Source of the DNA: Larix kaempferi
Taxonomy: Eukaryota; Streptophyta; Pinopsida; Pinales; Pinaceae
Reading direction: 5' to 3'
Assembly (NCBI GenBank): GCA_027924585.1
Contig: BSBM01001719.1
Span: forward strand, 32,996,001 to 33,060,000
DNA: 64,000 nt
How positions within the stretch are numbered: position 1 is the stretch's first letter; each line of letters begins with the position of its first letter. The notes under the pieces are model-generated. The model searched no databases. It was not told the DNA's origin and saw nothing but the letters and a program-made list of their open reading frames with translations. The translations under genes were made by a program, and so were the position numbers. Of the stretch, positions 13,133 through 25,357 are shown piece after piece.

Positions 13133-15297
13133 AGTTTTCGACTCAATGAGACAGAAGTCTCTAAGGCCAACTAAAAACAAGCAGCACAAAGAGCACACCA
13201 CTAGAAACGTCAGGTAATCCAAACCAAGAAAGAAGATGCCTTCCGGAGGGAAGTCTGGGATGATTAGGGCCCAGAACAAACCAACGAAGGATGAAGAACA
13301 GTTACCGAGGTCCACATATAGGTCCTCTAGGTGCAAGCGTTTGAATCACCAAACCGCCTTCCCAAATTTCTGTAGAGGGTTTCCTCCCACGTCTGTCCTA
13401 GGTACAACAGAAATAGCCTTCTGTCGTCACCTATGTAGAGCCCTAGAATATGGATACTAAGGATACCACAAATACAAAAAATTCATGGCGGGACAGTCAT
13501 CAGTCTAGCCAAGACGCATGGGCAGGGTAGGAAATCCCAAAATCCAAGAGTACTTAAAGTACTATTGGACCCCCGTACGCGAATCAACTCTGGTGTATGC
13601 TCGAAAGGAGAGTGAGGGGGTATCCCCAACAGTTCCAATCTTACATGACCTCGTGTTTAACTCCAGTTTGAGTGGAGCATTCCCAGGATATTTTGATATC
13701 ACTAGGTTTGCCTAAAAGATTGTCTCACTACGATTGCTGAGCAATAAAATGATTTCGAGCAGTTTAAAGTGATCTACCTCGAAATCCTAGCCTAAGCTAG
13801 TTGATGTAGTGTCAAACCTAAAAAAGAAAAGTTACTAATTGATTTTATTAGATATTCTTTTTAAAGGTTGTTGATTACTCAAAAGGGTAGTGACATGTGT
13901 GGTATGGTTTATGACAGAAAGTAGAATACGTACAAATGATGCATAAAAACTTCACAAAGACTATTATTTTTTCATTTATGTCTTTCAAAACAAAAGATAT
14001 GAAATCATAAGCATAAACATTTTTCTTTTAATTTTCAAAGTAAATAGCAAAAAAAAAAAAAAAAAACTATCCTACGAAAAATAATGGCAAATCTTACAAC
14101 TAGGTTACCAATTTTCAATTTTGTTTTTTTCTTCTATTTGTAAAAGAAAATGAATTTGAAAAAGTAACAAGCAAGATCTAACAAGAGTGTGGGTAAAGAT
14201 AAAAAAACCTAATGGCTTATAGCAATCTAATCCAAAGACTGATAAAGACTTGACCTACAGAGTTGTTTCAGTGAAAAAACTCTAGATTTGGAACAAGATG
14301 CAAAAGAAAATGAAAGTTGATGCATACAACGAAAATACAAACCAAGAGGCTGCTCTTAAGCATCAAGAACCCAAGAAAGAAATCTGCCAAACAGGTAGGG
14401 TAGGCAAGCAAACCAAAGTAACTCTACCGCCACACAAACTCAGAAAGGGAAAATCTATCAAAAAGACTTCAAGCAAACTCAAACTAACCTAAACATAAGT
14501 TCAGAAGGTATCCAGACAACCAAGTCTTCCAAAAAACACCCAAAAGACTCTACTGAGGTCAAACCCTAAATGAAAAGGCAAAACTCAGGAAAAGTGCGCA
14601 GGTACTGTATCAAGCAACAAGTGCTCAGTGCGCAGGTCTATAGACATACAACACGTGTCTAGGGCAAAAGATGCACTACTGTGACTAGTAGGGAGTCGCG
14701 CACAGGTTCCAAGAGGACCTAAAAACATAAAAGACACCTAAAAACAAGACTAAAGTAAGTGAAGCAATCAACAGGGACTTTCGAGAGGCTATACCAAAAC
14801 TCAAAAAGACAAGAACGTCTCATCAATCAGTCAGAAAAGCAAAGCAAAGACCAAAGGTAGACCCAACATTCAAAGGCCAAACTTTACTGTAAAAAGTTCA
14901 ATCCTACAGGAATGTGCGCAACTGTTACCACATGCAACCTGCATATTTTTGGGAAAATGCGCGACTCTTACCACATGCAACCTGTATACTTTTAGAAAAA
15001 TGTGTGACTCTTACCACATACAACCTGCATACTTTTAAGAAAATGCGCGACTCTTACCACATGCAACCTAAATACTTTTAGGAAAATGCGCGGGTTGTAC
15101 TAAGAGAAACTAGCGCACAAGCCAAAAAAATGTGCACCTGTGTGTACAGGAGATATGCGCACAATGACTAACAGGAATAAAAAAGGTTTAAAAATTTAAA
15201 ACTGGGTTGAATCAAAGCAAAGGAAAGAAACACGACAATCTTTGAAAACCTCATAGAAAGCCTAAACAAGGTCCCCAAAGCATAAACGAACAGGTGC
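13133..15297 (-). other. gypsy_A untranslated leader
   Basis: This lies between the primer-binding-like site and gag on the minus strand. It contains a 43-bp tandem array (14911-15100), many GCGCA motifs between 14590 and 15170, and an A run at 14049-14067 (about 19 A). No long frame occurs. Confidence 0.45.
14911..15100. repeat. 43-bp tandem array in the gypsy_A leader
   Basis: Units start with AATGYGCG at 14911, 14956, 14999, 15042 and 15085, giving periods of 45, 43, 43 and 43. Each holds ACTCTTACCACATGCAACCT and a 'gcatacttttag' end. The same unit family returns at 16011-16115. Confidence 0.8.
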
Positions 15298-15315
15298 TCC
15301 CCAATGGAGTCGTCA
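15298..15315 (-). promoter_or_regulatory. gypsy_A primer-binding-like site
   Basis: On the minus strand this reads TGACGACTCCATTGGGGA, close to the TGGCGACTCC..TGGGGA sites that follow the 5' LTR in several plant Gypsy groups and pair with a tRNA 3' end. It lies four bases inside the LTR edge at 15320. The tRNA was not verified. Confidence 0.55.
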
Positions 15316-15319
15316 GTTC

Positions 15320-16120
15320 TGTTGTGAAGGATTATACCCTATAGTAGGGGAAAGGAAGTTATCAATGTACATTGGGTGGCAGATAGATACATTCTACTTT
15401 GCATTGATTACTGTAAACAAAATGAGATTAGGATTCTGAAATCAGTACCTTTTTCTGACGGTTGGTCCTAGCTTTCGCCCAATCTACACAGTAATGTACC
15501 TACAAAATAAATCAATTTTACTTGGTGTATCTTGACTGTAAACATATAATGAAATTGAAATCAATCTAATATTAATCACAATCAGATATTCAATAGAAAA
15601 GACATTCCATTGGGACGAGAAGGGTATCTTGATCTTTTTATTGCCAAAGAAATGTAACCAAATACATTTTATACCTGATATGTTCCAATGCAATTCTGCA
15701 ACCGAGTTCTGGGCTCCTACTCCTCACAATGACTTAGAAATTCCTTAAGTGTAACAATAGCTTCTTCTTCATTGGCCCCTTCCTCATGGCTTCCCCTTGT
15801 ATTTATGGCACAAGGATGGAAGTTGGATTCATGAGCCAATTGAATTGGGAGGTTGGGGGAGTTACAATACCAACCTCAACTAATCCCAATTCATAATCTT
15901 AATATATTTTTCCATTTCATCTTAATATGTGCACAAGTATCATGCTAGTAAACCAGCACACAGTATGCAACTAGTGTTCTTTCACCAACTCACGCATACA
16001 ACTTTTCAGAAATGTGCGTGCGTTGTCTATAGTGGAACCTGCATACATTTAGGAATGTGTGCGAGTTGTCTATAGTGGAACCTGCATACTTTTAGGAAAA
16101 TGCGCGAGATGTCAGTTATA
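15320..16120 (-). repeat. gypsy_A 5' LTR (right limit uncertain)
   Basis: The inner edge is set by TGTTGTGAAGG at 15320, which on the minus strand ends ...CACAACA next to the primer-binding-like site. A TATA-like CCATAAATACAAGGGG lies on the minus strand near 15800, in the right direction to drive the element. The outer edge is not resolved. I place it after the second 43-bp array (16011-16115), which may instead be flanking DNA. Confidence 0.45.
16011..16115. repeat. Second 43-bp array
   Basis: Unit starts (AATG) lie at 16011, 16054 and 16099. The GGAACCTGCATACWTTTAGG core is shared with the array at 14911-15100, but the middle reads TTGTCTATAGT instead of CTCTTACCACA. Confidence 0.7.
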
Positions 16121-17299
16121 AGAGTATCACATTTCCAATGAAACATACAGAAAAAAAATTTAAAAAAAAATAAAATTAAATTAAAAAATTAAAAATATAT
16201 ATATATATATATAATAATTTTTAGCTGAAGATGTAAGATCTCAATATCAAATCATCCAAGGTCAATCTAGATCTTCCATCCACAATGTCCTTTTGTGTGA
16301 TCAACAAGGAAATGTGATCATGGATGGAGAAGTGCAAATTTGACCTATAACACTCATCTTTGTAGATATTTTCCAAAGTTGACTTGCATCATGTTACTTT
16401 AGGATATGTTTCATAGAATCAAGGTGTGCAACGGGACAATCTTCTTAGGTTATTTTAATTCCCGATATGGAAAACTGGTGCAAATTGGGTACTTTCAAGT
16501 TTCAACTTAGATTTTCTTGAAGTGTAAGTTCATAAAAATATTTTGATTCAAATCATGTATTCATTCATATATTTATTAACATTTATAAATGATAGAGAAT
16601 TCAAAATATCAACACAAATAAATGCTTGATATCCCTTGTGAGGTTTTATGTTTTATGTAATGCAACTACGAACCTCAGTGGCACCAGGATGGAGGCCTAA
16701 GCTCATGTACATGAGTCCACCTCATCTTAACTCATTAGTTACAAAATAATATGTTCAAAGCAACACCCTCTTAAGAAGCAATGTTATTCTTATAAAATGG
16801 TTGGAAAAAAATTTGGTTCAATTTTGCAATGATTTGTAAAGGAAAGTTGTCTTATCTACTATTTCCACTTCCGAATGTTTAGTCATTATGTGGATCATCA
16901 GTCATATAATTGAACCTTACACCTTTTTTTTGAAGTGCTTCTAGAACACTCCTTGAGGGGCTACACCACATAATATGGACTTCCTTCAACTTAGATTTCA
17001 AGTATGAGGGGTATCGATTGTGCCAAATTCCATGGGACTTGCACCTGGACTCAAGCATTTTTAACATGTCATTTAGGTGGGATGGACCAAAGTGAGAGTT
17101 GAGCCCAAGGGAATGGATTAGGATCATGTTTCACCTTTAAGTGTTGAGATGACTAGTCTCTTCCTTAGACTGGGAATGGTTAAGTTGTATGTAGCGGATT
17201 CAAAACAAAGCAATCCCACCTTTCCACATTGGAAAATCATGTCCTTCTCCCATTCAAAAGAGCATTTATTTTAAACCATTAGATTTATATTTTTTTTTA
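16121..17299. other. Unclassified DNA with an AT microsatellite
   Basis: An A-rich stretch at 16149-16190 leads into alternating AT at about 16192-16213. The rest has no recognisable frame; the longest is 82 codons at 16879-17127 on the minus strand and resembles nothing I know. No element ends were seen. Confidence 0.4.
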
Positions 17300-17886
17300 A
17301 ATTCACATCGTCACAATTCTGATGACCTAAACCGTCGGTGGTATAGCAATATCGTCGGGAATTACTACTTACTTCTGTCTCCATTCCGATGCCAAAGCGT
17401 TGCAATAGTGAATTTTGTCTGTCGAAACTATGACGTTAATCCATCCGAAATGCGACAGCCAGATGCATATTTTTATTGGAGAGGTAACATACTATCACTA
17501 GACTAGCGACTATCTTCCGTTGGAATGGCGACTATATTCCATCGGAGTTGCGACGACACGATGAATTTTTTTTAAAGAATTGACTTCCTATCGTTGCTGC
17601 GACAACATTAATCTATCATTGGTAGAGACGGTCTTTCGACGGCATTGCGACGTATGGTCATCGCAACAGAGACGCTAACAAGTATATTTTTTAGTTGAAA
17701 ATAGTGTTTAGCTTTAGTCACAAATGCGACGTCATGCCGTCGGTTCTGCTACGATGTTTGAAATGTCGGCATTCCGACCGCATGTGAAATGACGTTTGGG
17801 CCAACCATGGTTTGTCGAAATACCGACAGTGTGAGGTCAAAAGTGATACGAAATGGCCGACATAATTTGGTCCAAATGTACTAGTG
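17300..17886 (-). mobile_element. One end of a CACTA (En/Spm-type) DNA transposon
   Basis: The right edge read on the minus strand is CACTAGTACATTTGGACC, the CACTA terminal signature. Inward, for about 550 bp, short subterminal motifs recur on both strands (GCGAC/GTCGC, TCGGNA, GACGT), the usual arrangement of transposase-binding repeats in this superfamily. A second CACTA end in the opposite direction was not found to the left, and no transposase is present. It is a fragment or a solo end. Confidence 0.5.
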
Positions 17887-18759
17887 TGAGGTGATGCATC
17901 TTACACCATAAGCAAGAAGCCCCTTTATAACTCTCTTTTCCATTCTACTCAAACTCATCGATTTGAGCATTGTTTGCATAAGCACTAAGTTGACTATGTT
18001 ATTCATGAACCCTTGAAGATGTGACATAGATTCCATCTTCCTAGTCTTTCCCCCAAAAGGACAAGTTCTAGAATTTAGGGTTAGTTATTTCTATGTTGAG
18101 AATCCTTTGAGATCGAGCAAGGAGATTACAAGTGGAATCCCATCCTTATCAATCCTAATCTTGTTGTTAAATTTCATGTATCATCCCTTAAATACAAAGA
18201 TAACCATTTTCTTAACATGAGCATAATTCCTACTACTATTTGATTTGATGGTTTATGTGGAGCAATTAATTGAGTTAATTTTTAATATGTTTATTCCATT
18301 TTTTATATTTAACATGAACTTATATATCAATTTTATTTTTGAACTCACATTTTTTAACCATGTAGCCATCTAACCTTCATGGACATATAGATAGTGAGAT
18401 TCTCAACTTATGAGAGTTTTGTTCCAGAAAATTCCTATGTATATATATATTTGAAAATATAAAATATGTGAAATCTCCACACTAGTAAAAGGTGCAAACA
18501 TGTTAAAAAAGTGACTACATTCAATATTTGAATATGCATTTGAAATGCACCCAAGGATTAAACTATATATTATTTAAGTGCTTCAGTGCCTGACATTTCA
18601 TCATGTCCCAAAATCAAATAAGAGACTCTTTAAGTGCTTTGGTGCCTGATTGTTGGGTGCTTGAATTGTCTATGTTTTAACCCCTATTTTGATCCTTTTT
18701 GTGTCCTCTGGAATGTCCTTTTGCCTCCTGGATCCTTATTTACCTTTCTTTTGACATCT
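17887..18759. other. Unclassified DNA
   Basis: AT-rich, with no open frame above about 60 codons. Two versions of 'aagtgctt(c/t)(a/g)gtgcctga' lie at 18578 and 18631, a short local duplication. Nothing else was identified. Confidence 0.35.
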
Positions 18760-21245
18760 AAGATCTTCATATGTGACATGGGAAGCATTCTATGTTATAT
18801 TCCAAATCATTAATATGTTATTATTGTCATTATTATGTTAAAATAAATTGATTTTTATATAAACTTAAAACAATTTAATAACGTATACCTACAGACTTGG
18901 CCTAATTCTGTACGTTGAATTGTTTTTTATACTTACATGTGCACAAATGGAAATCGGGCACTTGGGTCTTCTTTGGAATCATGTTATCCAGCTCATCCTC
19001 TTGTTGGTTCCTTCGAGTTTGTTGTGATGTTACCTGAGGAGCGGATGTTTTGTAGACTCATTACAGAACAAAGGAAGCACAATTTTTTCCTAGATTAGAG
19101 GATATGTCAATTCTTTGAATCTTGATAGATACTCCTTAGTTTGTTAAGATGTAATTTCTCTTTTAAGCTGCAAAATATCGAGAATCCCAATACTATTATC
19201 ATCTTCAGTTGGATCGAGAAGACTATATATTTTGTAATCATGAGAAGAGTATATATTTTGTAATAATGAGAAGAGATTTTGTAATATGTTATCTTCGAAA
19301 GGTTAATTGGGAAACAAAGAATAGTTTAAACAATTTCACAAATTTCAATTCTTTGCTTGTGCTAGTTGATGGGAAATACATCAAGGTTCTCCTTCCAACA
19401 AGTTTCCTCCCATTGACAGCAGCACATTTTTCTAGGAGAGGAACTAGAGACTTATACCGTACCTTAGGCTCCGCATGCCTTAATGGCAGGTCCCTTGCCT
19501 TTAAGCAGGGATATTCCTTAATGCTCCCTGAATGATTGATTTTGCAGGGTATTCAACATCAACAAAATTGATTCATATCATGTTAGATTGTACTTCGATG
19601 CTTTGACACCCATTGACATTAATGGAGGGATGTATCATGTTGGTTAAAAAATTTCATTACTAGTTGGTAATCCACCAAATCCATCCATGTTCAACTCCAA
19701 CACCTTAATTCACATGGTTTGGATTGCATCACGAATGGTTTGGTTGAAGAATTTGCAGTTCAGCATGGTTTTAGCAGACAATTACAGTCTTGGTTGAAGC
19801 CTGTAGACCCTCGAGTTTCTGTGTTTTTTAAATATTTCAGTAAAATCCTAAAGATGAACAGATTGTTGGTAAAATGGAATGTCTCGTGTATGGGGGTGGG
19901 AATCCTGAAAATAACAGAACCTTGATACTATCTTGGATTCATCCCTCCCGATACAAGCAAACTTTCAGTTCTATTTGGAATTTTTCTTTTCAAGTTGCAG
20001 ATATAATTATTTATTCCAACAAAGTTAGATCTTTCAAATCCATGGAGGATCTGTATTTGCATTATTGGAAGGTTTGGATCTCGGTTTTATCCCCTACCTG
20101 TGTGGTATGTTATTGAAAGTCTTCTCCGAATCTGCATAAGTATTGTTCCGATAAGGTAAAATTCGATTTATTTTTCCTAATAATGTGTAATTCTAACATA
20201 TAAGAATGATTTGTATACATTTCAATTACCTTTTCAAGGTCATTTCTTGGCTTATTATATAACGTGACCTGTCAAACCAAGTCCTTTTGTTTAAATCCTT
20301 TCCATAAATGGAATGACCGTTAACTCATTTATTTTCGGATGAATGCCTATATGCTGATTTGACCTCGTCAATTGTCGGTCGCTCTAGCATTTTGTACCCC
20401 GTCTTAATAAGTATATTTTTACCCAATTTGAAATCTGTCTTTCTTTGTTATGCGTAAGTCTGCACAAAAGTACCAATTTAGGTTAAAGGATACCAGTTTG
20501 ATCACCTAACTTCCTTTTAGCAAAGCAAGTTTCAGTTAGCATGGCTATTGCACATAGGGATGAGCCAGATTCCATTGAACTATTGGATTAAGATCCCTTT
20601 AGTAAGAGGATTTTTCAACAAATTGGATGGTATGATTTTTTTGGAAAATTATGAGGGAACACCGAAGATGTGACCAAGGAATTTGTTCTCAATTTCAATG
20701 TAGCTTGTGCTAACATTCTAGGATTTCTACTTCCAGTTTCAGAAACATCCATTGCTCTCATTGAAGGATTACCACAAATAGGGGAAATATGGTTTAAAGC
20801 TCGTAGTTTGAAAAAATCCAACTCTTGGAAACAATTCGTGAAAGTGGTTAATGTTAGTAATCATTGGAAGAAGGGAGCTCAACGCAACTATTTCACTGTT
20901 GAATGGGGTACTGTCATTTTCTTTTTGCAGAAATATTTGACTTGTGAAGGACGATATAACATTGTCTATCTTTATCATATTCAGCTTCTCCTTCACATTA
21001 AAGGAGAATAATTGGTTAACATTCCATATTTCTTGTGGAAGATCCTGTCTAAAATGGCTTCATCTTCCCAAAAGCGGAATGATTAGCAAATCAGTAATAG
21101 CTTGTATCATCATGGATTAATTAAGTTGTTGATCATGGAGGAATTATATAAGAGAAACCTAACATGGGAACAATTTTTAGTCGAAAAAGGATTTCAGGAG
21201 CAGGTTAATGATGATCCTCAAGATTCTGTATCGTCTTGTTGATGC
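18760..21245 (+). pseudogene. Unrecognised gene-like repeat family, copy A
   Basis: Broken plus-strand coding sequence with several stops. Around 18950-19080 the frame reads GSSLESCYPAHPLVGSFEFV, which also appears in copy B near 43670. Between 20541 and 21240 a longer stretch reads as a protein with VTKEFVLNFNVACANILGF, ALIEGLPQIGEIWFKARSL, LTCEGRYNIVYLYHIQLLLH and NIPYFLWKILSKMA. This resembles conserved ORFs I associate with conifer repeats but cannot name. Function unknown. Similar spacing of a Tyr-His/Pro-Tyr/Leu..Met pattern occurs weakly in the minus-strand coding region near 39100, which hints at one superfamily. Confidence 0.4.
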
Positions 21246-22150
21246 CTAGAAAATTTCCTTACGTCGACAGTATGGATCCTCCCCAATGAAAAGTTCCAAC
21301 TAGACTATTCACTGTTTGGAATGGGGAGTCTTTCTACTATAGATGTAGTTAGAATTTAGCTTTACTGGATGCGGACCGGCCCACCGTTTATATTTTATAT
21401 TTGGGGATGGAAATGCAAATGCTCTAATTCTAATTATGCATGATCCTAACTAAAATAAAATTTGACTAATAGGTAGAAGCCTCACTAGTTATGTGCAGGT
21501 TCTTACCTCTCGTCTTATCACTTATACCTTATCAGTCAACTAAAGCTATCCTAATAAAATACATCTTTTAACTAATTAAACTAATATATCCTTGAAAGGA
21601 GTGAGTTTTAAAATATGAGTAATATTTGATATTGCTATTACAAATTCAATAGTTAACTAATTGAAATGAAGTATTCGCAATCACAGTAAAATGATTACAC
21701 AAAGATAGCTTTGATACTCATTCATTTCATTCATTTCTCAATTCTACACAAACATTTACATTTATAACACATATCAGTAAAATAATTCATATGCCATTAG
21801 AATAGTCCAACAAAGTAATAAAGATCTCATAGCTTAAATATGAACGAGGCAAGAATTAATTATGCGCCTTAATTCATAACATTCCAAGCAAACTCCATGT
21901 AAGATTTCACCTATCAAAATAGTTCCTTTTCATTAGCAGAAAAGTAATTTCCATACAAAATGTTACTTGCTTCTATTACACCATCCAAAATCCCTTTCTC
22001 ATTCTAATCCATCCTATTTATCTTTACAAAGATTTGTCTCTATGTGACCAATCACTTCGCATTCCCTCTTAACCTTTGGTTTCCACACTTTTGTCCTTTT
22101 GTGGTTACACCCAAAAATAACCACAAATAAATAGTAAATTACAATTTACA
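21246..22150. other. Unclassified DNA
   Basis: No frame or repeat was identified. It lies between plus-strand copy A and the end of the minus-strand coding region, so it may hold the 3' ends of both. Confidence 0.3.
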
Positions 22151-23509
22151 TTAATTTGATGGAGGATTTTCTTGACTTGAAATGTAATTGTCCCAAAGGT
22201 CACTTTCATAAGATATCACATTAAATTGTTTAGGTTCTAATAAATTTAAAGCAACTTCATGAGTGGACAGTTCTTTGACCATATCTATTAGTCCCTTTGT
22301 CGTTTCCCTCTGACCTTCTCCTAGAAAGTACGCATTTAGAGTTGCTTTCCCTACATCCCGCTGAAGATCCTCTGTAGTGAGCATGCCCAACTCTTTAATG
22401 TAATTTCCAAATCCTCCCCCAAACTATTTATCAACTCTGTTAAGCATTGTTCTTTGAATGGTAGTTCATTAATAGCTTTAGGGATTGGAATATGACATTT
22501 CTCATATACTTGGCATATAACTTGATAAGTTTCTTCACACTTTGTAATTGATCTTTGTAGTTTGTTTTGTATTCTCTTATCTGACTTCCAACAACTTTGC
22601 AAGAGAGTTATGTCTAACTTTAATTCAGCAGTTGTCCTTTTAGGCAAGTGAGCAGGAATTTCCTTGATTTCCTTGATCTGTTTCATTTTATCCATCATTT
22701 CTCTTATTCATAAATCTCCTCTGTCAATAACTCTTGGGAATGAAAAAGATGTTTTTGTAATTCACAAGCATGTTCATGGAATGGTGCCATGTCATGATTT
22801 TGTGCCTGAGCTGCTCCATCAAGGACTCGTTTCTTTAATCCATTCATCCATCTGAGCTTGTAGAGATCCCTTTTCAATCATCGGGGATTCTACCTGCTGA
22901 TTTAACTGTGTTTCATTTCCTTCTGATTCCTTGATTCGATATTGGAAATCAATTCTTTCTCCTTCCATAATTACTAGATGTACATTTAGAGAATCCTTTT
23001 CATCTTCAAGGCCTTGATAATCCAGCAAAAGGATTTCTTTCTCTGCTTACATGGCGTCCCGCTTTCTTTTCATCTCAATTCCTTCACTTCGAGCTTATAC
23101 TAAGTTATAATTTAACTTGAGCATTATTGATTTGTTGCGTTCTAAATCATCCAGTAATTTTTCCACATTGTCTGCATTAGCTTGTGCTGCAACAATATTC
23201 ATAGAAGCAGTGAATTTTGGATCTTTATTAGTACCTTCTACTAGAGTACTCTCCTGCACAGTCACAATATCGGGTTGTGTACCAATATTCAGTCTCTTTT
23301 CTAACCTCCTTAGGATGGTATTCCTTTTAGGATAAAAAACAATGGTGCCAAACTTGGCTAAAGAATGTTGCTTTGAAGTATTAGATGGTGTAAGTCCAAG
23401 CTCAGCTAATGGGAGATGGCCTCCAATAAGCGATATTTCTAGGTCAATAGGTTTGTCTACTTCCATATATTTTTTATTTTGATTTTCTTCTTGATCTCCC
23501 TTTTCTTCC
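22151..23509 (-). pseudogene. Unrecognised long coding region, C-terminal part
   Basis: Minus-strand frames 23466-23095, 23028-22819, 22698-22351 and 22390-22151 read as one Leu/Lys/Glu-rich, coiled-coil-prone protein ending SSQENPPSN, interrupted by a few stops and shifts. The upstream part lies at 38098-40960. Joining at the CTTCC duplication (23505-23509 with 38098-38102) keeps the frame open across the junction, so copia2 split a once continuous gene. I do not recognise the family. Confidence 0.55.
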
Positions 23510-23524
23510 TGTTAGAACATTATT
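23510..23524 (+). repeat. copia2 5' LTR, first 15 bases
   Basis: TGTTAGAACATTATT is identical to the start of the 3' LTR at 37397. It is cut off from the rest of the 5' LTR by the LINE poly-A tract and directly follows the CTTCC duplication. Confidence 0.8.
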
Positions 23525-23873
23525 TTTTTTTAACAGTAATAGAGAAATAGATTGTATTTATAAAAGCTGTGCACAGCTATTCATTACATGCTTTCAAAAG
23601 ATTTCTAACAGAGCAGGAAATGTCTGGAAAGACTATAACTATGATTCCTAACAACATTACATTGCATATTCTGAGTTTTGTCTTTCTATAACTATACAAA
23701 ATGGAGCTGGAATAAACCTTGAGAAATTGTCTGTTGAGGATTATGCATAAATGCATTGACAAAATAGATACAAAATTTTGGAACCTGAGCTATGTTGCAA
23801 ACTAGCCATAATTCTTTAACTGGGCAGAGGTTGCGTCCACCATTTCCTGGTTGACCGTGGGGGTTTCGTGCAC

Positions 23874-24251
23874 CTAGCTTCCCTGAGTTTTCCCTGTAAG
23901 AATGGCCATGTATTCCTGCAGCATGTCCACTTTCCCCATTAATTCAAACAAGTTCCTCTCCAGGTCGTCTATCCTGGAATACTGACAAGAGAGCTGGGAG
24001 ACTGCGTGAGTAATATCCGAGGCCATCTCTGCATTTTGTTTGACGTTGGAGCAAACGGCATCGTAGGTGTTTCGAACAGCAAGCTTAATATCCACCATGG
24101 TTCTACTCAGGGCGGCTATGGCCACCAACACAGTCTGCATTATTTCAATGTTATATGCCGGCAACAGCAGACGACGGGGGGAAGGAGATTCAATTTCGCA
24201 AAGGGAGAGGCGACTCAGAGCATTGGGTAAGTGGGGAGGACGAGCCATCAC
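23874..24251 (-). CDS. Small ORF in the LINE 3' region
   Basis: This is a 125-codon frame starting MMARPPHLPNALSRL and ending in a leucine/methionine heptad-like stretch (SRIDDLERNLFELMGKVDML) that could form a coiled coil. It lies downstream of the LINE RNase H stop (24486) and before the poly-A tail. Either a captured fragment or a chance frame; family not recognised. Confidence 0.3.
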   Translation of the reverse strand: MMARPPHLPNALSRLSLCEIESPSPRRLLLPAYNIEIMQTVLVAIAALSRTMVDIKLAVRNTYDAVCSNVKQNAEMASDITHAVSQLSCQYSRIDDLERNLFELMGKVDMLQEYMAILTGKTQGS

Positions 24252-24485
24252 GGAGGAGGAGAAGGAAGGAACGGGTGGGGGAGTAAATATTGGCTCGTGG
24301 GAGCTGACACCACAGGTGGGAGCGAGGTGACATGTGGAAGGGTGACCAGGGAGGCGTGTGGCTGAAGCTACGGAGGGGGGGGAAGATACATATCCAAATT
24401 TTCAGCAAGGGAGAAGGTGGACCATCGAGACCATGGACCCAACCTTAAGAAATAAAATGGGTTTATTAATCCTTAGCATTTAGTC

Positions 24486-24707
24486 TTAAGGAATGTAATG
24501 ATACCCCAAAGCTCCAGTGAGTTCCTTCACTTGCCCAATTTCGAGCAAAATTCCTTTATTAGCCGCTAAATCTACAAGCCTATTGTTCTCTCGACGGATG
24601 TGGAAAAAAGAGGCCTTTGAGAGAAGAGCATTGGATTTAATTCTTTGCATATATCTATGGGCTTTTGATCCTGGTGGGGCAGACCCTCTTCGCATAATTT
24701 GAATGAC
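24486..24707 (-). pseudogene. LINE RNase H domain, C-terminal half
   Basis: The frame reads QIMRRGSAPPG..., then FFHIRRENNRLVDLAANKG, the HxxRxxNxxAD-like end of plant LINE RNase H, where the usual A-D is replaced by V-D-L-A. It ends at a stop at 24486. The N-terminal half is at 32045-32227. The two join in frame when copia1 and one ATGAC copy are ignored. Confidence 0.7.
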
Positions 24708-25357
24708 TATTAAATTTTTAGAATTTACTTCAATCTGATCTAGGATCTTAACTGAGAGAACAACATGTACATCATATCTACAGCATATCAATCATGGAGA
24801 CAATAATGCAAGCACACAAGAGACACAAAGATTTACTTGGGGAAAACCATAAAGGTGAAAAACCCCAATAACTTCCTCAGAGATAGATAGAGCAATGATA
24901 CAACCAACCGAGAGAGATAGCCATAACCTAGCAGCAGATCCTCCTCCTCCATAAGTGCGCCACTCCTCCTTGAGTGCATGTGTGAGAAGTGAGTGAGCAA
25001 ATAGAGTGCCTCCCGCACTCTATTTATACTTGACTTGACTTGCCTTTTTACCTAACTCATGTAGGCTCGAACTTAACCACATAACATAATGCTGACTAGG
25101 CCGACCCCCAATAGGGTGGTCTAATAACCCTTTGACCCACATGGCTGACCCCCAATAGGGTGGTCTAATAACCCTTTGACCCACATGACTTATACAGGGC
25201 CGACCCCAAACAAGGTGGTCTAATAACCCATCAAGTATAAGTTACGACACTTACAATATAAATAACGACACTTCCTTATAGAGGAATAATACCATCTCTA
25301 TAGGAATACAATATACATATATGTGAAATACATTCCGAAGTTACATATACATCAACA
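24708..25357 (-). repeat. copia1 3' LTR
   Basis: 650 bp. It differs from the other LTR mainly by an extra 44-bp copy of the GACCCCCAATAGGGTGGTCT segment near 25100-25190. The outer edge has TG changed to TA on the plus strand. A minus-strand TATAAATA lies at 25021-25028. Confidence 0.85.

Larger units (their letters stand above)
4890..16120 (-). mobile_element. gypsy_A: decayed Ty3/Gypsy-type element (gag-protease only), split by element X
   Basis: Read on the minus strand, the order is: LTR (from 15320 rightward), a primer-binding-like site (15298-15315), a 2.1-kb leader with a 43-bp array, gag with two zinc knuckles, aspartic protease, then a tandem-repeat tract (11097-10884 continuing at 5551-4890). 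No reverse transcriptase, RNase H or integrase was found after protease, so this copy is either a deletion derivative or lost that part. No matching left-hand LTR was recognised. Both outer limits are uncertain. Assignment to Gypsy rests on the protease and on the GACTCC..TGGGGA primer site style. Confidence 0.55.

Noticed and set aside
18481-18500. CACTAGTAAAAGGTGC as the second end of the CACTA element
   Set aside because: It points the wrong way for an element whose known end is at 17886, and the inner sequence lacks the GCGAC subterminal motifs.
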